Translations under genes and position numbers: made by a program
Assembly: GCA_025449115.1 (NCBI GenBank)
Contig: JAHLKC010000109.1
Coordinates: forward strand, 62,001 to 126,000
Length of the DNA: 64,000 nt
DNA from: Chytridium lagenaria
Taxonomy: Eukaryota; Chytridiomycota; Chytridiomycetes; Chytridiales; Chytridiaceae
Direction of reading: 5' to 3'
Notes under the pieces: generated by a model
Database searches by the model: none
The model's input: the letters and a program-made list of their open reading frames with translations, nothing else
Told to the model about the DNA's origin: nothing
In this document: one piece after another, positions 46,325 to 59,068 of the stretch
Layout: every line of letters begins with the position of its first letter
Position numbering within the stretch: the first letter of the stretch is position 1

Positions 46325-49300
46325 ATGTCAAGGAGAGTACCTCCGACGTCGGCTTCCTCAAGGGGGCCGTCATCGCCAGAGGACCTTATCCTTCTCAACT
46401 CGCCCATCTCTGAGCAATCCATTCTCAACAACCTCAAGCAACGATATGCCCAAGGACAAGCATTCACCCGCGTGGGTGCCTCCTCGCTTATTGTCGTCAA
46501 CCCCATCACTCCTCTCGATTCTTGCTCAGAGACGACCTCCAAAGTCTATGCCGAACATGCAAAGGATACTTCGACCTCAAAGGCACCTCTGCCTTCTCAC
46601 ATCTTTGATCTCGCAACATCGGTATTTACTCATATGCTGAGAGAGCAGCAGGACCAGTCCGTTCTCTTTGTGTACGTTATCTCTATCCGTATCTTTGTTT
46701 CTGTTTTCCTTTTTACATTGATGTGAAAAACCTCATCGCTTTCGCATGCTCTTTATTCTTACTCCGCATTCTACCATCTACACAAACAGAGGTGAAACGG
46801 GTAGCGGTAAGACAGAGAGCAGGAAACTCTTTGTTAAGCAACTCTGTGCACTCAGCAAAAGCGCAAACAAGAAGTCGCGTGTCATCTCGGGTGCCCAGAA
46901 ATCCGAGACCGTCCTCGAGGCCTTTGGTTGCGCCAGAACCACTGACAACAAAAATTCTTCGCGGTTCGGGAGGTATTCGGAATACCAGTTTGACGATGCA
47001 GGGAAGCTTGTTGGTCTCAAGACCCTTAACTACCTCCTTGAAACACCTCGTGTCTCGTCAGTGCCGGATGAGGAAAGAAACTTTAATGTGTTCTACCAGC
47101 TGTTGGCAGGCGCAACTGCGGATGAGAGACACACGCTGCGTTTGGGAGAGGCGAGCCAGTACGCGTATCTCTCGCATGCAAAGATCTCCAAGGGATACAC
47201 CGAGGACATTCAAAAGTTTGACAAACTCAGGAACGATATGAAGTCTATTGGTATCGGCAGACGGCAACAAACAGGTATTTTCCAGGTGCTCTCAGCCATC
47301 TTGCATCTTGGAAACATCAACTTTTTTGACGATATCAATAAGCCTGGTGAGGCTTGTGAGGTTAAAAACCACGATGTCCTTTTAAACGTTGCGGAGCTTT
47401 TGGGCGTCCTTCCTGTGAACCTCGAGTACGCACTTACTTATAAAACAAAGCTCATCAAGAAGGAGCTTTGCACCGTGTTCCTTACCGCTTCTGATGCAGC
47501 TAAGCAGAGGGACTCTCTCGCAAGGGCCCTCTACGCTCTCCTATTTGGCTGGTTAGTTGAGCACATCAATACCCGTCTTGACGAAGAGCAATCCGCCACC
47601 TTTGTTGGAGTTGTGGATCTCTCTGGATTCCAGGATTACCGTGTGAACCGGTTTGATCAGCTGCTCTGCAACTACGGAAATGAGCTTCTCCAGGATTTCG
47701 TTAACCGTCGTTTCTTTGCCGACCGTCACGAGGAGTACACTTCCGAGGCTGTGCCGTCTATGAACATCGAGTTCCCATCCAACACCATCTCCTTCAACCT
47801 AATCGGCAGCGAGGCTGAAACGAGTCTTCTCCAAATCATTAACGCCGAATCCACCCGCTCAAGTAACCGAAAAGCCGACGCCCGCATTACCGAACTCTTT
47901 AACGAGGAGCTCGGCACAAACCCCGCATTTGTCGCTGGTAAGGATAGCGCAAGCGTGTACGGGTTTGCTGTCCGCCATTACGCCGGTATGGTTGAATACG
48001 ACGCCCACGGATTCTCTGAACGGAATACCGACATGATTGCACCTGATTTCGTTACGCTTGTCAGGGGAAACACAGTTGATATGCTTCCTAGTTCGAATCC
48101 GTTTGTGAGAACAATTTTCTCAGACAAGGCTGTTTCTACTGTGCATCATCCGAGGGATGGGGCGGTGGTGACATCGGCTATGCAGAGCTCTACAAGACAT
48201 CCGTCGATGAAGAGGCGGAAGGCGGCGAAGAGTGAGGCGGGACGTGAGACGGTGTTTTCGGCGTTGAAGGCGTCGTTAGTAGATATGATTGAGACGCTTC
48301 ATGAGACTATGCCGTGGGTGGTTTATTGCATCAAGCCTAACGAGGATCTTGTGAGTTCAATTTTTTTTTTCTTTTATTTTAAGCAACGTAATTAACATTC
48401 TCGGCCTTGTTTTTGCTTGGAATTGTAGGGAAGCAAGGAATTTGACGATCGCACTGTGACTGCTCAGCTTGCTTATCTTGGTATTCAGAAGCTTGCCTCT
48501 ACTCGTTCGGTCGCAGACTTCACATCTTCCTACCTCCTTGACGATTTCATCTCTCGCTACCGCGTGATCCTGGAGCCCATGCGTCTGGACCTTAGCCGCG
48601 GACCTCGCACGGCCTGCCGTGACTTTGCATCCTCCTCCCAATGGACGGCCAAAGACATGGCGATTGGTCAAACCCGTGTGTTCCTTTCCGAGTCCTCTTG
48701 GCGGACGCTTGAAGACGAGCTTCGCACCATCGAAGACGCTGTGCGGGAGGAACAGAGAGCACGAAAGAAGGCGGCAAAGGCTGCAGTGGCTGCTGGACGG
48801 CGACCGGAGAGTATGAGATCGTTTGGGAGCTTTGCGGCAGGTGGGAATGCGGATGAATTGGAGTCGGTTTATAGCTCTGATGCTGGAGGTTATTATGATG
48901 AGGAGGCTTCTTATGCTGGGGATGATAATGAATCGCATTACGGGAGCGAGTATAGAGCGGACGTTGGGTCACCTCGCGCCATCGGAAATGATGTTGAGAT
49001 GGGAATATGAAGGGCATTGAGAAAGGTGCAAGCGCGAATCCACTTGTAGAGTTGGATGAAGTGGATGGGAAGAAGAAGAAGAAGGAGAAGGAGCCGAGGA
49101 AGAAGATGACGCCTGCTCGATGCAAGTGGGTGTGTTTGACTTGGTGTTTGACATGGTGGCTCCCGTCTTTCTGCCTTTACTGTTGTGGGATGAAACGACC
49201 GGATGTTCGGATGGCGTTCCGTGAGAAACTTGCCCTGTGTATCATCATCTTCCTCATGTGCTGTTTCCTCCTCTTTTTCATTATCGTGTTTGGTCGGCTC

Positions 49301-52300
49301 ATCTGCCCTCGTCAAGCCGTGCTCTCGCGATTTGAACTGCAAGGATACCGTGACGTTAACAATCTCCATGTTTACGCGTTTGGACGGTATTTCCAGATCA
49401 ACGAAGTTGTCAACAACCATGTTCAATCATATGGGATGCAACGGTATGAGTGGGGCGATTTTGCAGGACAAGATGTGTCGAAGTTCTTTTATAAGACGTT
49501 GACGTTTGAGAGGTATTGTCCTGGCTTGCTGAAGCCACAGGATGGGTGGGATAATATTGCGGGACGGCCAGGGGCTGGGTTGCAGACTTATCCGTACCAT
49601 TCGGCGAATTCTTCGGACGGGTCACCACGGATGTATTTGGAGTATTTGAATCAGTTTGCGAGGGGACGGGTTGCTTGGCCTATGTCGTATATTGCATCAC
49701 AAGCTAGTGTGTCGCAAAGGTATGCTTCTTTAGCTTTTTCGCAGGTGTAATATTGAGATTGATAATTTTTGTGGCATAGGTTGATTGTTATCTTTGACAA
49801 TGTTTACGATGTGAGTACGTACTATAGTTCCAACGTGCGTTTCCTTGGTGACAACGTGGATCGTCTCTTTACCAACTTTTACGGAACGGTAAGCACTTCC
49901 TTCTTAAACCTAGGCCTATTCTCATCACTAATTACAGGATGCTACTGCAAGATGGCTCGACATTCGGCGTCAAGAAGGTGCTGAGAACGCCAACCGCTAC
50001 CTCCGTTGCATGAACAACATGTTCTACATTGGAACCCTGGATCGACGTTCTGATTTCCGGTGTCAGTTCTCCAACTACATCTTGTTGGCGTCGACTGTTG
50101 TGGTTGTGCTTGTGATTGGAGTGAAGTTTTTCTCGGCGTTGCAGTTTGGAAGTTCGAAGGAGCCCGAAAATCAGGATAAGTTTGTTATTTTGCAGGTATG
50201 TGGGGGTTAAGTTCATTTTGTTTCTTTTCTTTTTCGTGGGAGAGTTAATACGGTTGTTAAGGTTCCGTGTTACACGGAAGGTGCCGATAGTTTGGCAAAG
50301 ACGCTTGAGAGTTTGGCGATGCTGCGGTATGATGATAAGAGGAAGCTGCTCTTTGTCATTGCTGATGGTATGTTACCCAAATTTCGTTTTCTTGTTTCCC
50401 CTGACCTTTTTTGCTAACTCCTACTCTTTACAGGTATGATTATCGGTAGTGGTAACGATCGACCGACTCCACGTATCGTGCTCGACATTCTTGGCGTTGA
50501 AGCCAACGTAGACCCAGAACCCTTATCATTCCAGTCTTTGGGTGAAGGCGACAAGCAACACAACTTGGGGAAAATCTACTCTGGTCTCTATGAAGTCAAC
50601 GGTCGTAGTGTTCCCTTTATCGTGGTCGTTAAGGTCGGAAAACCATCTGAGAGGTCTCGACCTGGTAACCGTGGAAAGCGAGACTCTCAGTTGATATTGA
50701 TGAGATTCCTTAACCGCGTCCATTTTAATGCTGAGATGAGTCCTCTTGAACTCGATCTCTACCACCACATGAAGAACATTATTGGTGTTAACCCTTCGTT
50801 CTATGAGTACATTCTCATGGTTGACGCTGACACTGAAGTTTTCCCCGACTCCCTCAACGTCTTGATCTCGACCATGATTCACGATTCAAGAATCATGGGG
50901 CTTTGTGGTGAAACCCTCATCTCAAACGAAAAGAATCCTGGACAACAATGATTCAAGTCTACGAGTACTTTATTTCCCACCATCTTGCGAAAGCCTTTGA
51001 AGCCCTCTTCGGATCTGTTACTTGTCTTCCCGGTTGTTTCTGTATGTACCGTGTGCGAACACCCACCAAGAAACATTCCTCTCCTCGTTGCACCCGCTGT
51101 TTTAGAGGACTATTCCGAGAATACTGTCGAAACCCTTCACCTCAAAAATTTGCTTCATCTAGGTGAAGACAGGTACTTGACGACGTTAATGATGAAGAAT
51201 TTCCCAAACCTGAAGTTGAGTTACACGGCGGACGCGCAGTGTAAAACCAATGTACCTGAACGCTGGCCGGTGTTGCTATCGCAGAGACGTCGTTGGATCA
51301 ACTCAACCGTGCATAATTTGGTTGAGTTGATTTCTTTGCCGCAACTTTGTGGGTTCTGTTGTTTCTCGATGAGGTTTATTGTGTTCTTTGATCTGTTCTC
51401 GACGGTTGTGCAACCGGCTGCGTTGATCTATATTGGATATTTGATTTACTCGGTCATCACGGAGCCGTGAGTACATGCTTTCCTTAACTTCTTTTATTTA
51501 TTCTGTGCAGTATTAACGTGTGTTTGTATTAGTGACCAGATTCCGTTGATTTCTATCATCATGATTGCAGTTATTTATGGTCTTCAAGCTATTATCTTTA
51601 TCATCAAGGGGCAGTGGGCGCAGATTGGGTGGATGCTTGTTGTGAGTTTTCTTTTTCTACAGTCACTGTTGTTTTTTTCATTTTTTCTTCGACTTGTTAT
51701 AATATGCTAAGATAATTTTCTTTTCATACAGTACATTATAGCAACACCAATTTTCAGTTTCTACATTCCAATCTACGCGTTCTGGCACTTTGACGATTTC
51801 TCGTGGGGTAATACCCGTGTGGTCGTTGGTGAGAAGGGTAAAAAGATTGTTACGGCAGATGTAGTTCCGGTGAGTTACAGCTCTAATTGCCGTGTCTCTC
51901 TTATTTTTATTTGCAAACTAACTTCTTTGTTCTATTTAATCAGTTTGACCCAACAAGCATTCCGCTTAAAAAGTGGGGCTGACCACGAACGCGACCTTTG
52001 GGAAAAGGGCTCTGAACACTCTGAATCCCACGCCTCGGATTACAGCGGTAAATCTGGCTCCCAGCATATTGCTATGTACCCCCTCCCCCTGGTTCCGTTT
52101 ACGGTGGTTCCGTTGCCCCAGGTCACGCCCCTCCTCCACTTACGCTCCCTCAGCATATGGCGCGCCAACTTCCTACGCAGCGTCCACTGTAGCGCCCAAT
52201 CGGCTATCGATGTACAGCACAGTGTCGATGGGGAGCCCCAGTGATGAGGATTTGTTGAGAGAAATTAGAAGGATTTTGTCGACGGCGAATTTGATGACTG

Positions 52301-52413
52301 TGACAAAGAAGCAGGTGCGAGATGAATTGAGTGGGTTGTTTGGGGTGGATTTGACGTCGAGGAAGACGACGATTAATCAGTTTATTGAGGAGATTTTGCA
52401 AGGGAGGTTGTAA
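46325..52413 (+). CDS. Chitin synthase with N-terminal myosin motor domain (class V/VII type)
   Basis: This enzyme makes chitin from UDP-GlcNAc at the plasma membrane; the motor domain is thought to help deliver or retain it. Order: myosin head (about 46400-48770) with P-loop [10 protein letters not shown], switch I region [18 protein letters not shown] and an actin-side CIKPNEDL. An acidic linker and membrane segments follow ([30 protein letters not shown]). Next is a cytochrome b5-like domain ([19 protein letters not shown]). The CS2 catalytic domain has [34 protein letters not shown] and [12 protein letters not shown]. Terminal membrane helices and a DEK_C domain ([12 protein letters not shown] to [10 protein letters not shown]) complete it. 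Introns include 46671-46789 and 48352-48429. Frame breaks lie at 49001-49003 (linker), about 50934, 51071-51073, 51975-51978 and near 52090. All sit in runs or within conserved sequence. Confidence 0.92.
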
Positions 52414-52949
52414 GAGTGTGTTTTTTTGGGGGGAGGATCGTTGGCTTTTTTATAATTTTTACAGTTCGGCATAATTTTGAGAGCATTTTCTTTTTCCTTT
52501 TCGTTTCTTTCTTCTTCACAGCATGCATACTTCTTTTGCCTCACTAGTGTCATTTCTTTCTTCTGTGCATCTGTTGTTTGGTTTGTTTGTTGTTTATTTC
52601 CCGTTTTTGATTTGGTGAACACCTTAGAGTGCGTCAGCCCTGATTATGAACTCGTTCTTTCTTTTCCTTCTTTTCTATGGGGTATTGATGTGTTTTATAC
52701 ATTAAAGCATTGGCTTGTAGTATTATTGATGGCTCTTCATGTTTTTGGGGATGTCGGGTAAATTCAAAATCAATTATTACGTGCGAAGGAAGAAATACAT
52801 TAAGCGCTCAACTCCTAAACTCGTACAGTACATAACATGCATTCTTATATGTTAAATGTATAAATTGCTGGTATATTACATCTATCTTTCATCCACAATC
52901 CTCTTCACCCCTACGCTCAAGTCTACGCATATATAAAATGACATTTTTT
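52414..52949. other. 3' ends of convergent chitin synthase and TIM9
   Basis: About 540 bp, T-rich. Frames of 94 and 81 codons are low complexity. No gene supported. Confidence 0.6.
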
Positions 52950-53341
52950 TCACTCGCTAGGCTGCTGAATGTTCTGCGCTTGCTCCATGATCCGGATGTT
53001 CACTCTCAACGTGTGCTTAAGGAACTTTTCCGTGCATCGTGAAAGGCAAGTCTCCTGTAACCAGTGTATTCAGTCTATGATCCGAGAAATTTATCAAACG
53101 TGACCGCTGGAGTGCTCACCTCCTTTCCAGAAAGAACTCTTGAGGTGAAATCGTTGATGCAGTCGGTGAAGCAGATATCAGTGAGATTTGAGCTAAGGTT
53201 GTAGTTTTCCTTCAACTATTTTCACGATCGTGGTTAGATATTGTCCCGTTGATATATTCTCGTTCAAAACGCTCTGATGGAAAGTATAGATGCATGCAGT
53301 ACCTGGAGCTTCTCAGCCATGTTTTGCATTGCGGCGCTCAT
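52950..53341 (-). CDS. TIM9: Mitochondrial intermembrane-space chaperone Tim9
   Basis: Small Tim proteins carry hydrophobic precursors across the intermembrane space as Tim9-Tim10 hexamers. This gene has three small exons. Exon 1 is 53303-53341 (MSAAMQNMAEKLQ). Exon 2 is 53120-53215 (KENYNLSSNLTDICFTDC, then FTSRVLSGKE). Exon 3 is 52950-53054 (TCLSRCTEKFLKHTL to QNIQQPSE). The introns are 53216-53302 and 53055-53119, both GT-AG. The twin CX3C motifs (CFTDC and CLSRC) and DFTSR between them identify Tim9 rather than Tim10. The product is 79 residues, about the usual length, with no frame break. Confidence 0.9.
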
Positions 53342-53420
53342 GGTGGACAGAAAATGGAAAAGCGGTTGATAAATATGACAATTTTGTTCTAGTCAATATG
53401 CAATATGCAACAGAACCCGC

Positions 53421-55400
53421 TCATACATCCTGATCTTTCGGAATGTCCCCATTCTCCGTCACTTTCTCGTCTTTAGAGGCGTCGCCGCCTTTTTTCTCTT
53501 TTGGAATGTCCATAATATCACCCAGTTCTTTCCCATCGCGGTAATGGAAAACGGGCTTCTGATCTTCGCGAATGATACCTTCTTCATTCAACCACCACGT
53601 AAAGTCGTTTTTATGAATAGTGACGTAATAGAGCCAGTTGAGAAACCTGATTATTGTGGAGGATAAGTGTTATCAAATACTGATGAGATAGGATGAGATA
53701 GTGATAAAACTTACACATGGTCCTTTTCTTCTTCCGCAAATATTTTATCGTAAATCCAAGTCCTAACAAAAGGATTCACCTTATCCTAATTCCAATTAGG
53801 ACTTCACATTATTTGCAATTCACCTCATAGCGCGACATATCCACATCTTCACGTCCACCGTTAGATAATTTTCCAAACTTCTTGTTATAAGCAGAAAAGA
53901 GAGGCTAAAAAAAAGAGAAAGAGAAAGAAAGAAAGAAAGAAAGGAAAGGAAAAGAAAAGAAGATGTTAGACATCCGATATGATTGTATCCTAAAAACTTA
54001 CATATCTTAAAAAAAGACCAAGAGCAGGTGCTTTTGGGACATTAAGTTTGGTGCTCTTAAAAGTCTGTTGGATAAAGCTTGGAGGCGATCCCGTGCGCAT
54101 CAGTAAAATCGCCATACCTGAGAAACAACAAAAGGAGGGTGAATAGATTGACGTTGCCGTATAACCGAAGGCCGCATGTATCACTGTACTTACCAACCAT
54201 CTTTCGAATTTGATGTAACATAAAAGACTGTCCATGAACTCTTAAACTTAACCATTCCATGTCACCCTCCACAAAAGGCTCCATCGTCTTTCAAGTAAGA
54301 TGGAGCAGTGCGATTCTTCTCTTACCTCGAAACTTAAAATATATCGTTTAGCGCTACTCTCCTTGTATTCGACATCTACAGTATAGTTGTGGTAATTATA
54401 TGATCCTTGATACTCTCGCAAAATAATGCGAAGGCGGTTGAGCGTCTCATCGTCAATCCTGTACTCGTGTCTGACGTCTTTTAACGAGTTTGAAGCCAAT
54501 TTGTTCTCTTCCTTTAGTTGCTCCATCGTAGCCTTTGGATTGTCTCCGAACAAATCCTGTTTGAAAACGTATGTGGGCAATATGTACTCATACATTCGAC
54601 TGTCACAATGATTTTTCGGGCTGAACTGGTTCGTAACCTTCACAATATCTAATTTAGATGTAGTTCAGTATGCCGTTTGCAAAGAAAGCTCACCGAAAAC
54701 TTTAATTTGTTCCGGTAGGGCAGCATTGATCTTTTCACTTGGATTATCCACCATTAGCATTTTCAGCGAGACCACTTGTCCGGCAGCATGCACGCCTTTG
54801 TCCGTTCGAGCACAACGCGCGAATCCGACCTTCATGCAATACTTAGTAAAAAAAAAGTATGCGATTTGTCAGTCGACCAACCTTTGAGGGATCCATGGCA
54901 TTAGCTGAACTCACTACTCCCGAAGCAGCAAAAGCTTTATGCAATTCAAGCTCGATTGAAGCGCAATCTACATTCCTGTTTTTTAATTCTTCGTCAGTAC
55001 TCAATAAAGCAGTGCGAGGTCTCACATCTGCATTCCTTGGTAACCTGTCCCACAATATCCGAGAAGGACAGCTACCCTTCGCTTAGGAACCTTTGATCCA
55101 GATTCATTCCCGTTTTCATCCCCTTCGCCATCCTCTTCCTTTCTAGACTTCCGTGGGCCACTATCATGCTTCTGGCGCTTGTTGCTTTTGTCCTTTCTCT
55201 CATTTTGACCTCGCTTTTGGCCGGTCTTTACCTCATTACTTTCGGTTTTTGACGTTCCATCTCCAGAGTCCTTTGGCGGATCACCGGGTTTTCCATCCGT
55301 TACCATTAAATCAATCACCAGCATCGTAATGTGTGCTAGATGCAGGTCCTGCATCCGTAATAGGATCAGCATCCTTTGCTCCTAGTAAATTTTCGCTCAT
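53421..55400 (-). CDS. PUS1: tRNA pseudouridine synthase, Pus1 type
   Basis: Pus1 converts uridines to pseudouridine in tRNAs and U2 snRNA in the nucleus. After a charged, Lys-rich N-terminus (residues about 30-100) the core begins [18 protein letters not shown]. The catalytic Asp is in [15 protein letters not shown]. Further motifs are [36 protein letters not shown] and [11 protein letters not shown]-terminal extension with FTWWLNEEG ends IPKDQDV. There are several short introns. The one at about 53905-53998 carries a GAAA tandem tract (53915-53945). A frame break is needed near 55330, where one T fewer would join the first 29 residues ([18 protein letters not shown]) to the rest. The start is 17 bp from the start of SEC26 on the other strand. 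Confidence 0.9.
53912..53960. repeat. GAAA/AAAG microsatellite within a PUS1 intron
   Basis: A tandem of GAAA units (AAAGAAAGAAAGAAAGAAAG) followed by GGAAA variants lies inside an intron of PUS1. On the coding strand it is a pyrimidine tract (TTTC) that may serve the acceptor side. Confidence 0.8.
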
Positions 55401-55417
55401 CTGGAAACAGTCCAAAA

Positions 55418-58400
55418 ATGAGCGAGGGGTTGGCCTACACGTTGGTGCTGAACGATGGTAAGCTCACAAGTCTCTCTCGATGACGACGCGGGGGGCATCG
55501 TGCGGATGTGGTTCTAATACCCTTTTGTATGATTGATCAGACGAGAAGGATCAGCCGACTGTCCAAGAACCAAGTCACAATTGGAGAATGGAAAGGACGA
55601 GCAAAAGATCGATACCATGAAGAAGATCCTTGTCATGATGCTCAACGGGGATCCCCCCCCAGCTGCTGATGCATGTCATTCGGTTTATTATGCCTCAAAG
55701 AACAAGGCTTTAAAAAAGCTGCTTTTGTTCTACTGGGAGATTGTCCTCGTCTGGGACCGGATGGGAAGCTCAAGCTGAGATGCGGCTTCTCTGGTTGGGA
55801 CCACTTATATAGGAATATGAAGCACTGACTTTTAAACCTCAAGCCATGCCTTGCGCATGATCTTCAGCATCCCAATGAGTATATTCGCGGGAACACCCTT
55901 CGTTTATCGGCAAACTTCGTGAGGAAGAACTTCTGGAACTTGTGTACCTGCCGTTCGAGCCTGTATTGTATGTATATATACTACAACTTTTTAACTCGTG
56001 CTAGGAACACCGTCATCATATGTCAGAAAAAACGCCGTCCTTGCAATTCATGCTGTCTACAAAAACTTCGAGTATCTCATCCCGGATGCTCCAGATCTCA
56101 TTTACAACTACATTCAGAATGTCAGTCTCACTTGGCACGCCTCCAATGTTTAACAATATTGTAGGAGTCGGACGCGAATTCCAAGCGAAATGCCTTTGTG
56201 ATGCTGATTAACACCAAGCCCGCCCTGGCAGCGCAATATTTAAGCTCTATCATTGGTCAGCTTCAAAACTTAGATGAGGTCATTCAACTCGCCATCATTG
56301 AGTTCGTTCGTAAGGATTGTAGAAATCCCCAGGCGATAAGGTAAATTGTCACATACGTTATTTCTTATTCTTTCCAGGGATGTATATACAATGCATCTTC
56401 TCCCTTCTGCATCTACCGCGCATACTGTTAATATGAGCGGCAAATACCCTGGTAACTCTTACTCTAACTCAACAGCTGTGAAAGGTAAACGCACTTTTAT
56501 TGTTTATATTATTGATATTTTCTAAGCTGCTGCTTCCTGCTACATCGAACTAATCATCAAGGAGGCCGACACAACATTAAGCTTATTGTGTTGGACCGCA
56601 TTGATGAGATTAGAGAAAAAAATGATAGAATCATTGACGACCTGTAATGGATTACTCCGTGTATTATCAAGGCATGTGTTTTATATACTTTCAAATATTA
56701 ACTTACATAGCCCCGACATCGACGTTCGGAGAAAGGTTCTTAAAATTGCCATGCAGATGTGCTCGAGCCGCAACATTGACGAGGTCGTCTCGTTCTTGAA
56801 AAAAGATCTATTGAAAACCCTTGATCAAGACTACGAGAAGGTACAGCCTGATTATTTGATCACTAGTCTCTAAACGCCTTTTAAGAACCTTGAATATCGC
56901 CAGCTCCTTATCAACTCTATCCATAGCTGTGCCATCAAGTTTTCGGAGGTTGCCTCAAACGTCGTCCACGTCCTTATGAGTTCTGGGAGATACCAACAAT
57001 GCGTCTGCTGTTGATGTCGTTGCTTTTGTGAGGTTCGTAAACTTACTACTTATTCCTAGATTAATTTTTTCTAAAATTGCGTAGGGAGGTTATGGAGAAG
57101 TTTCCTAAATTACGCCCGAGCATTATGGAAAAGCTTCTAGAGAGCTTTGCCGATATGCGAACTGGACGTGTTTTCCGCGGAGCTCTCTGGATCATTGGTG
57201 ATACACGTTGGAAGCTAAAGGTTTGCCCACGAGTAAAACTGTGTCTAAATAATGAAAGCGATTGAAACGGCGTTTAGCAAGATAAAGGAATCTTTGGGAG
57301 AAATCCCGATTTTGGCTTCGGAGCAACGACTTTTGGAAGAGGACGACAGCGAAAAGCCTGAGGAGGAAAAGAGGCTGGGAAGGCCAAGCCCGCTGGAAGT
57401 CAACGTAGGGTGCTTGCCGATGGAACCTACGCAACCGAAAGTGCTTTTTCATCTGTAGGAAACTCAAAACTGGAAGCTGCCAAAGCTGCCCCGAAGCCTC
57501 CTCTTCGTCCCTTATCTTAAACGGTGATTACTTTGTGAGCTCTTCTCTCGCGTCCGCTCTTACCAAATTGGTACTTCGATACTCTGAGCTTTGCAGTGTC
57601 GCTGCGAAGGTCAACGAGAAGAAAGTTGAGGCAATGTTAATTTTGACGAGCGTTATCGTGTTGGAAAGTCCGAGTTCCCGACCTCTCAAATGGATGAGGA
57701 CACGTATGACAGAATATCCAACTGCCTTAAAGTTCTTGCTGGCATCATCCCTGAGGATTAAACCTTCGTCAGGTGTTCTTGAGGACACCCGTAAGGCTTT
57801 TACTCAACTCACCGCGGCCAACGACAAAAAGATTGCGGATTTGAAGGTTAAGGATAAGAAGGTTGTCAAGTTCAGGCCGACGACTGATTGTCTTCCGTCA
57901 GCTTAAGTCCAAGAAGGGTGGTATTGATCTTGTTGATGAGGTAATTTGTAGACAGTCTGGTTTTGGGCGATATGAATTTCTGACAGTTGCTATTTTCAGT
58001 ACGCATTGGACTTGAACAAAGCTACTGGTAATAACGACAAAAGTGATGATTTTGTTTCCAAATTGAGCAAGGTCGTTCAGCTACTGGGTTTTCCGACCCT
58101 GTGTACGCCGAAGCGTACGTTAACGTCAACCAGTACGACATTCTCATGGTAAGTTTGTAATTTGGTACAATTCTAATTATCTAAGATATCCTCATCGTCA
58201 ATCAAACAAACGAAACGATGCAAACCTTACTGTGGAGTTTTCAACATTAGGCGATTTGAAACTTGTTGAGAGGCCAACACCGCAGACCATTGGCCCGCGT
58301 GGCTTTCACAGCATTCGAGCGAACGTTAAGGTAAGAGATTTCCCCCTTCAGAATCTAATATATACAGGTTTCTTCCACCGAAACTGGAGTCATTTTTGGA

Positions 58401-58967
58401 AACATTGTTTACGATGGACCTTCAGTGGTTGATGTCAACTGTGTCATCATGAACGACATTCATATGATATCATGGACTACATTAAGCCCGCATCTTGCAC
58501 AGAGGCTCAGGTATCTTCATACTCAGTTGGAATATTCTCTAATATGTTTAGTTCCGATCAATGTGGAACGAGTTTGAGTGGGAAAACAAGGTCAACGTGA
58601 ACACCAACTTGACGTGAGATCGTTCGTACTCGGGTTTTTCTAACTATAGTATCAGCGATTTGATGGCATACCTGAACCACGTCATGAAGTACACAAACAT
58701 GAGCTGTTTGACTCCGGCTCATGCTCTTTCGGGAGAATGTGGTTCCTTGCTGCGAACTTATACGCGCGCAGTATTTTCGGAGAGGACGCGTTGGCAAATA
58801 TTTGTCTGGAGAAGCAGGGATCTTCGATTACAGGTCACATTCGTATTCGCAGTAAAACACAGGGTATCGCTCTGTCACTTGGTGATAAGGTAAAGCCAAA
58901 TGTTTAAAATTGACATGTCTAATTTGAGAAGATCACATTCAGCCAAAAGTCGGCGGTTGTGGTATAA
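55418..58967 (+). CDS. SEC26: Coatomer subunit beta (COPI), with many frame breaks
   Basis: Beta-COP is a core subunit of the COPI coat for Golgi-to-ER traffic. The order of conserved pieces is complete. It starts [13 protein letters not shown] and [19 protein letters not shown], then [13 protein letters not shown] and [54 protein letters not shown] and [20 protein letters not shown] come next. After that are [49 protein letters not shown] and, at the end, [18 protein letters not shown] and [11 protein letters not shown]. Between these the frame changes very often, at places about every 60-100 bp in the first kilobase. Most can be fixed by adding or dropping one base. The conserved residues are intact, so the damage is recent or is base-calling error. 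A pseudogene cannot be excluded from this sequence alone. Confidence 0.85.
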
Positions 58968-59068
58968 ATTTTGGCCAATATCTTTGTGACGTCGAGCGTC
59001 ATTCGTAGAAGTTTAATAAATGAAATGTCATCCGTTTATCAACACACCTCATGTGAAAGTTTATTTGG

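Noticed and set aside
40496..55400. A functional membrane-contact or trafficking cluster (LAM, VPS39, SEC26, chitin synthase)
   Set aside because: These are housekeeping genes with individual promoters in mixed orientation; clustering is not supported by anything beyond proximity.
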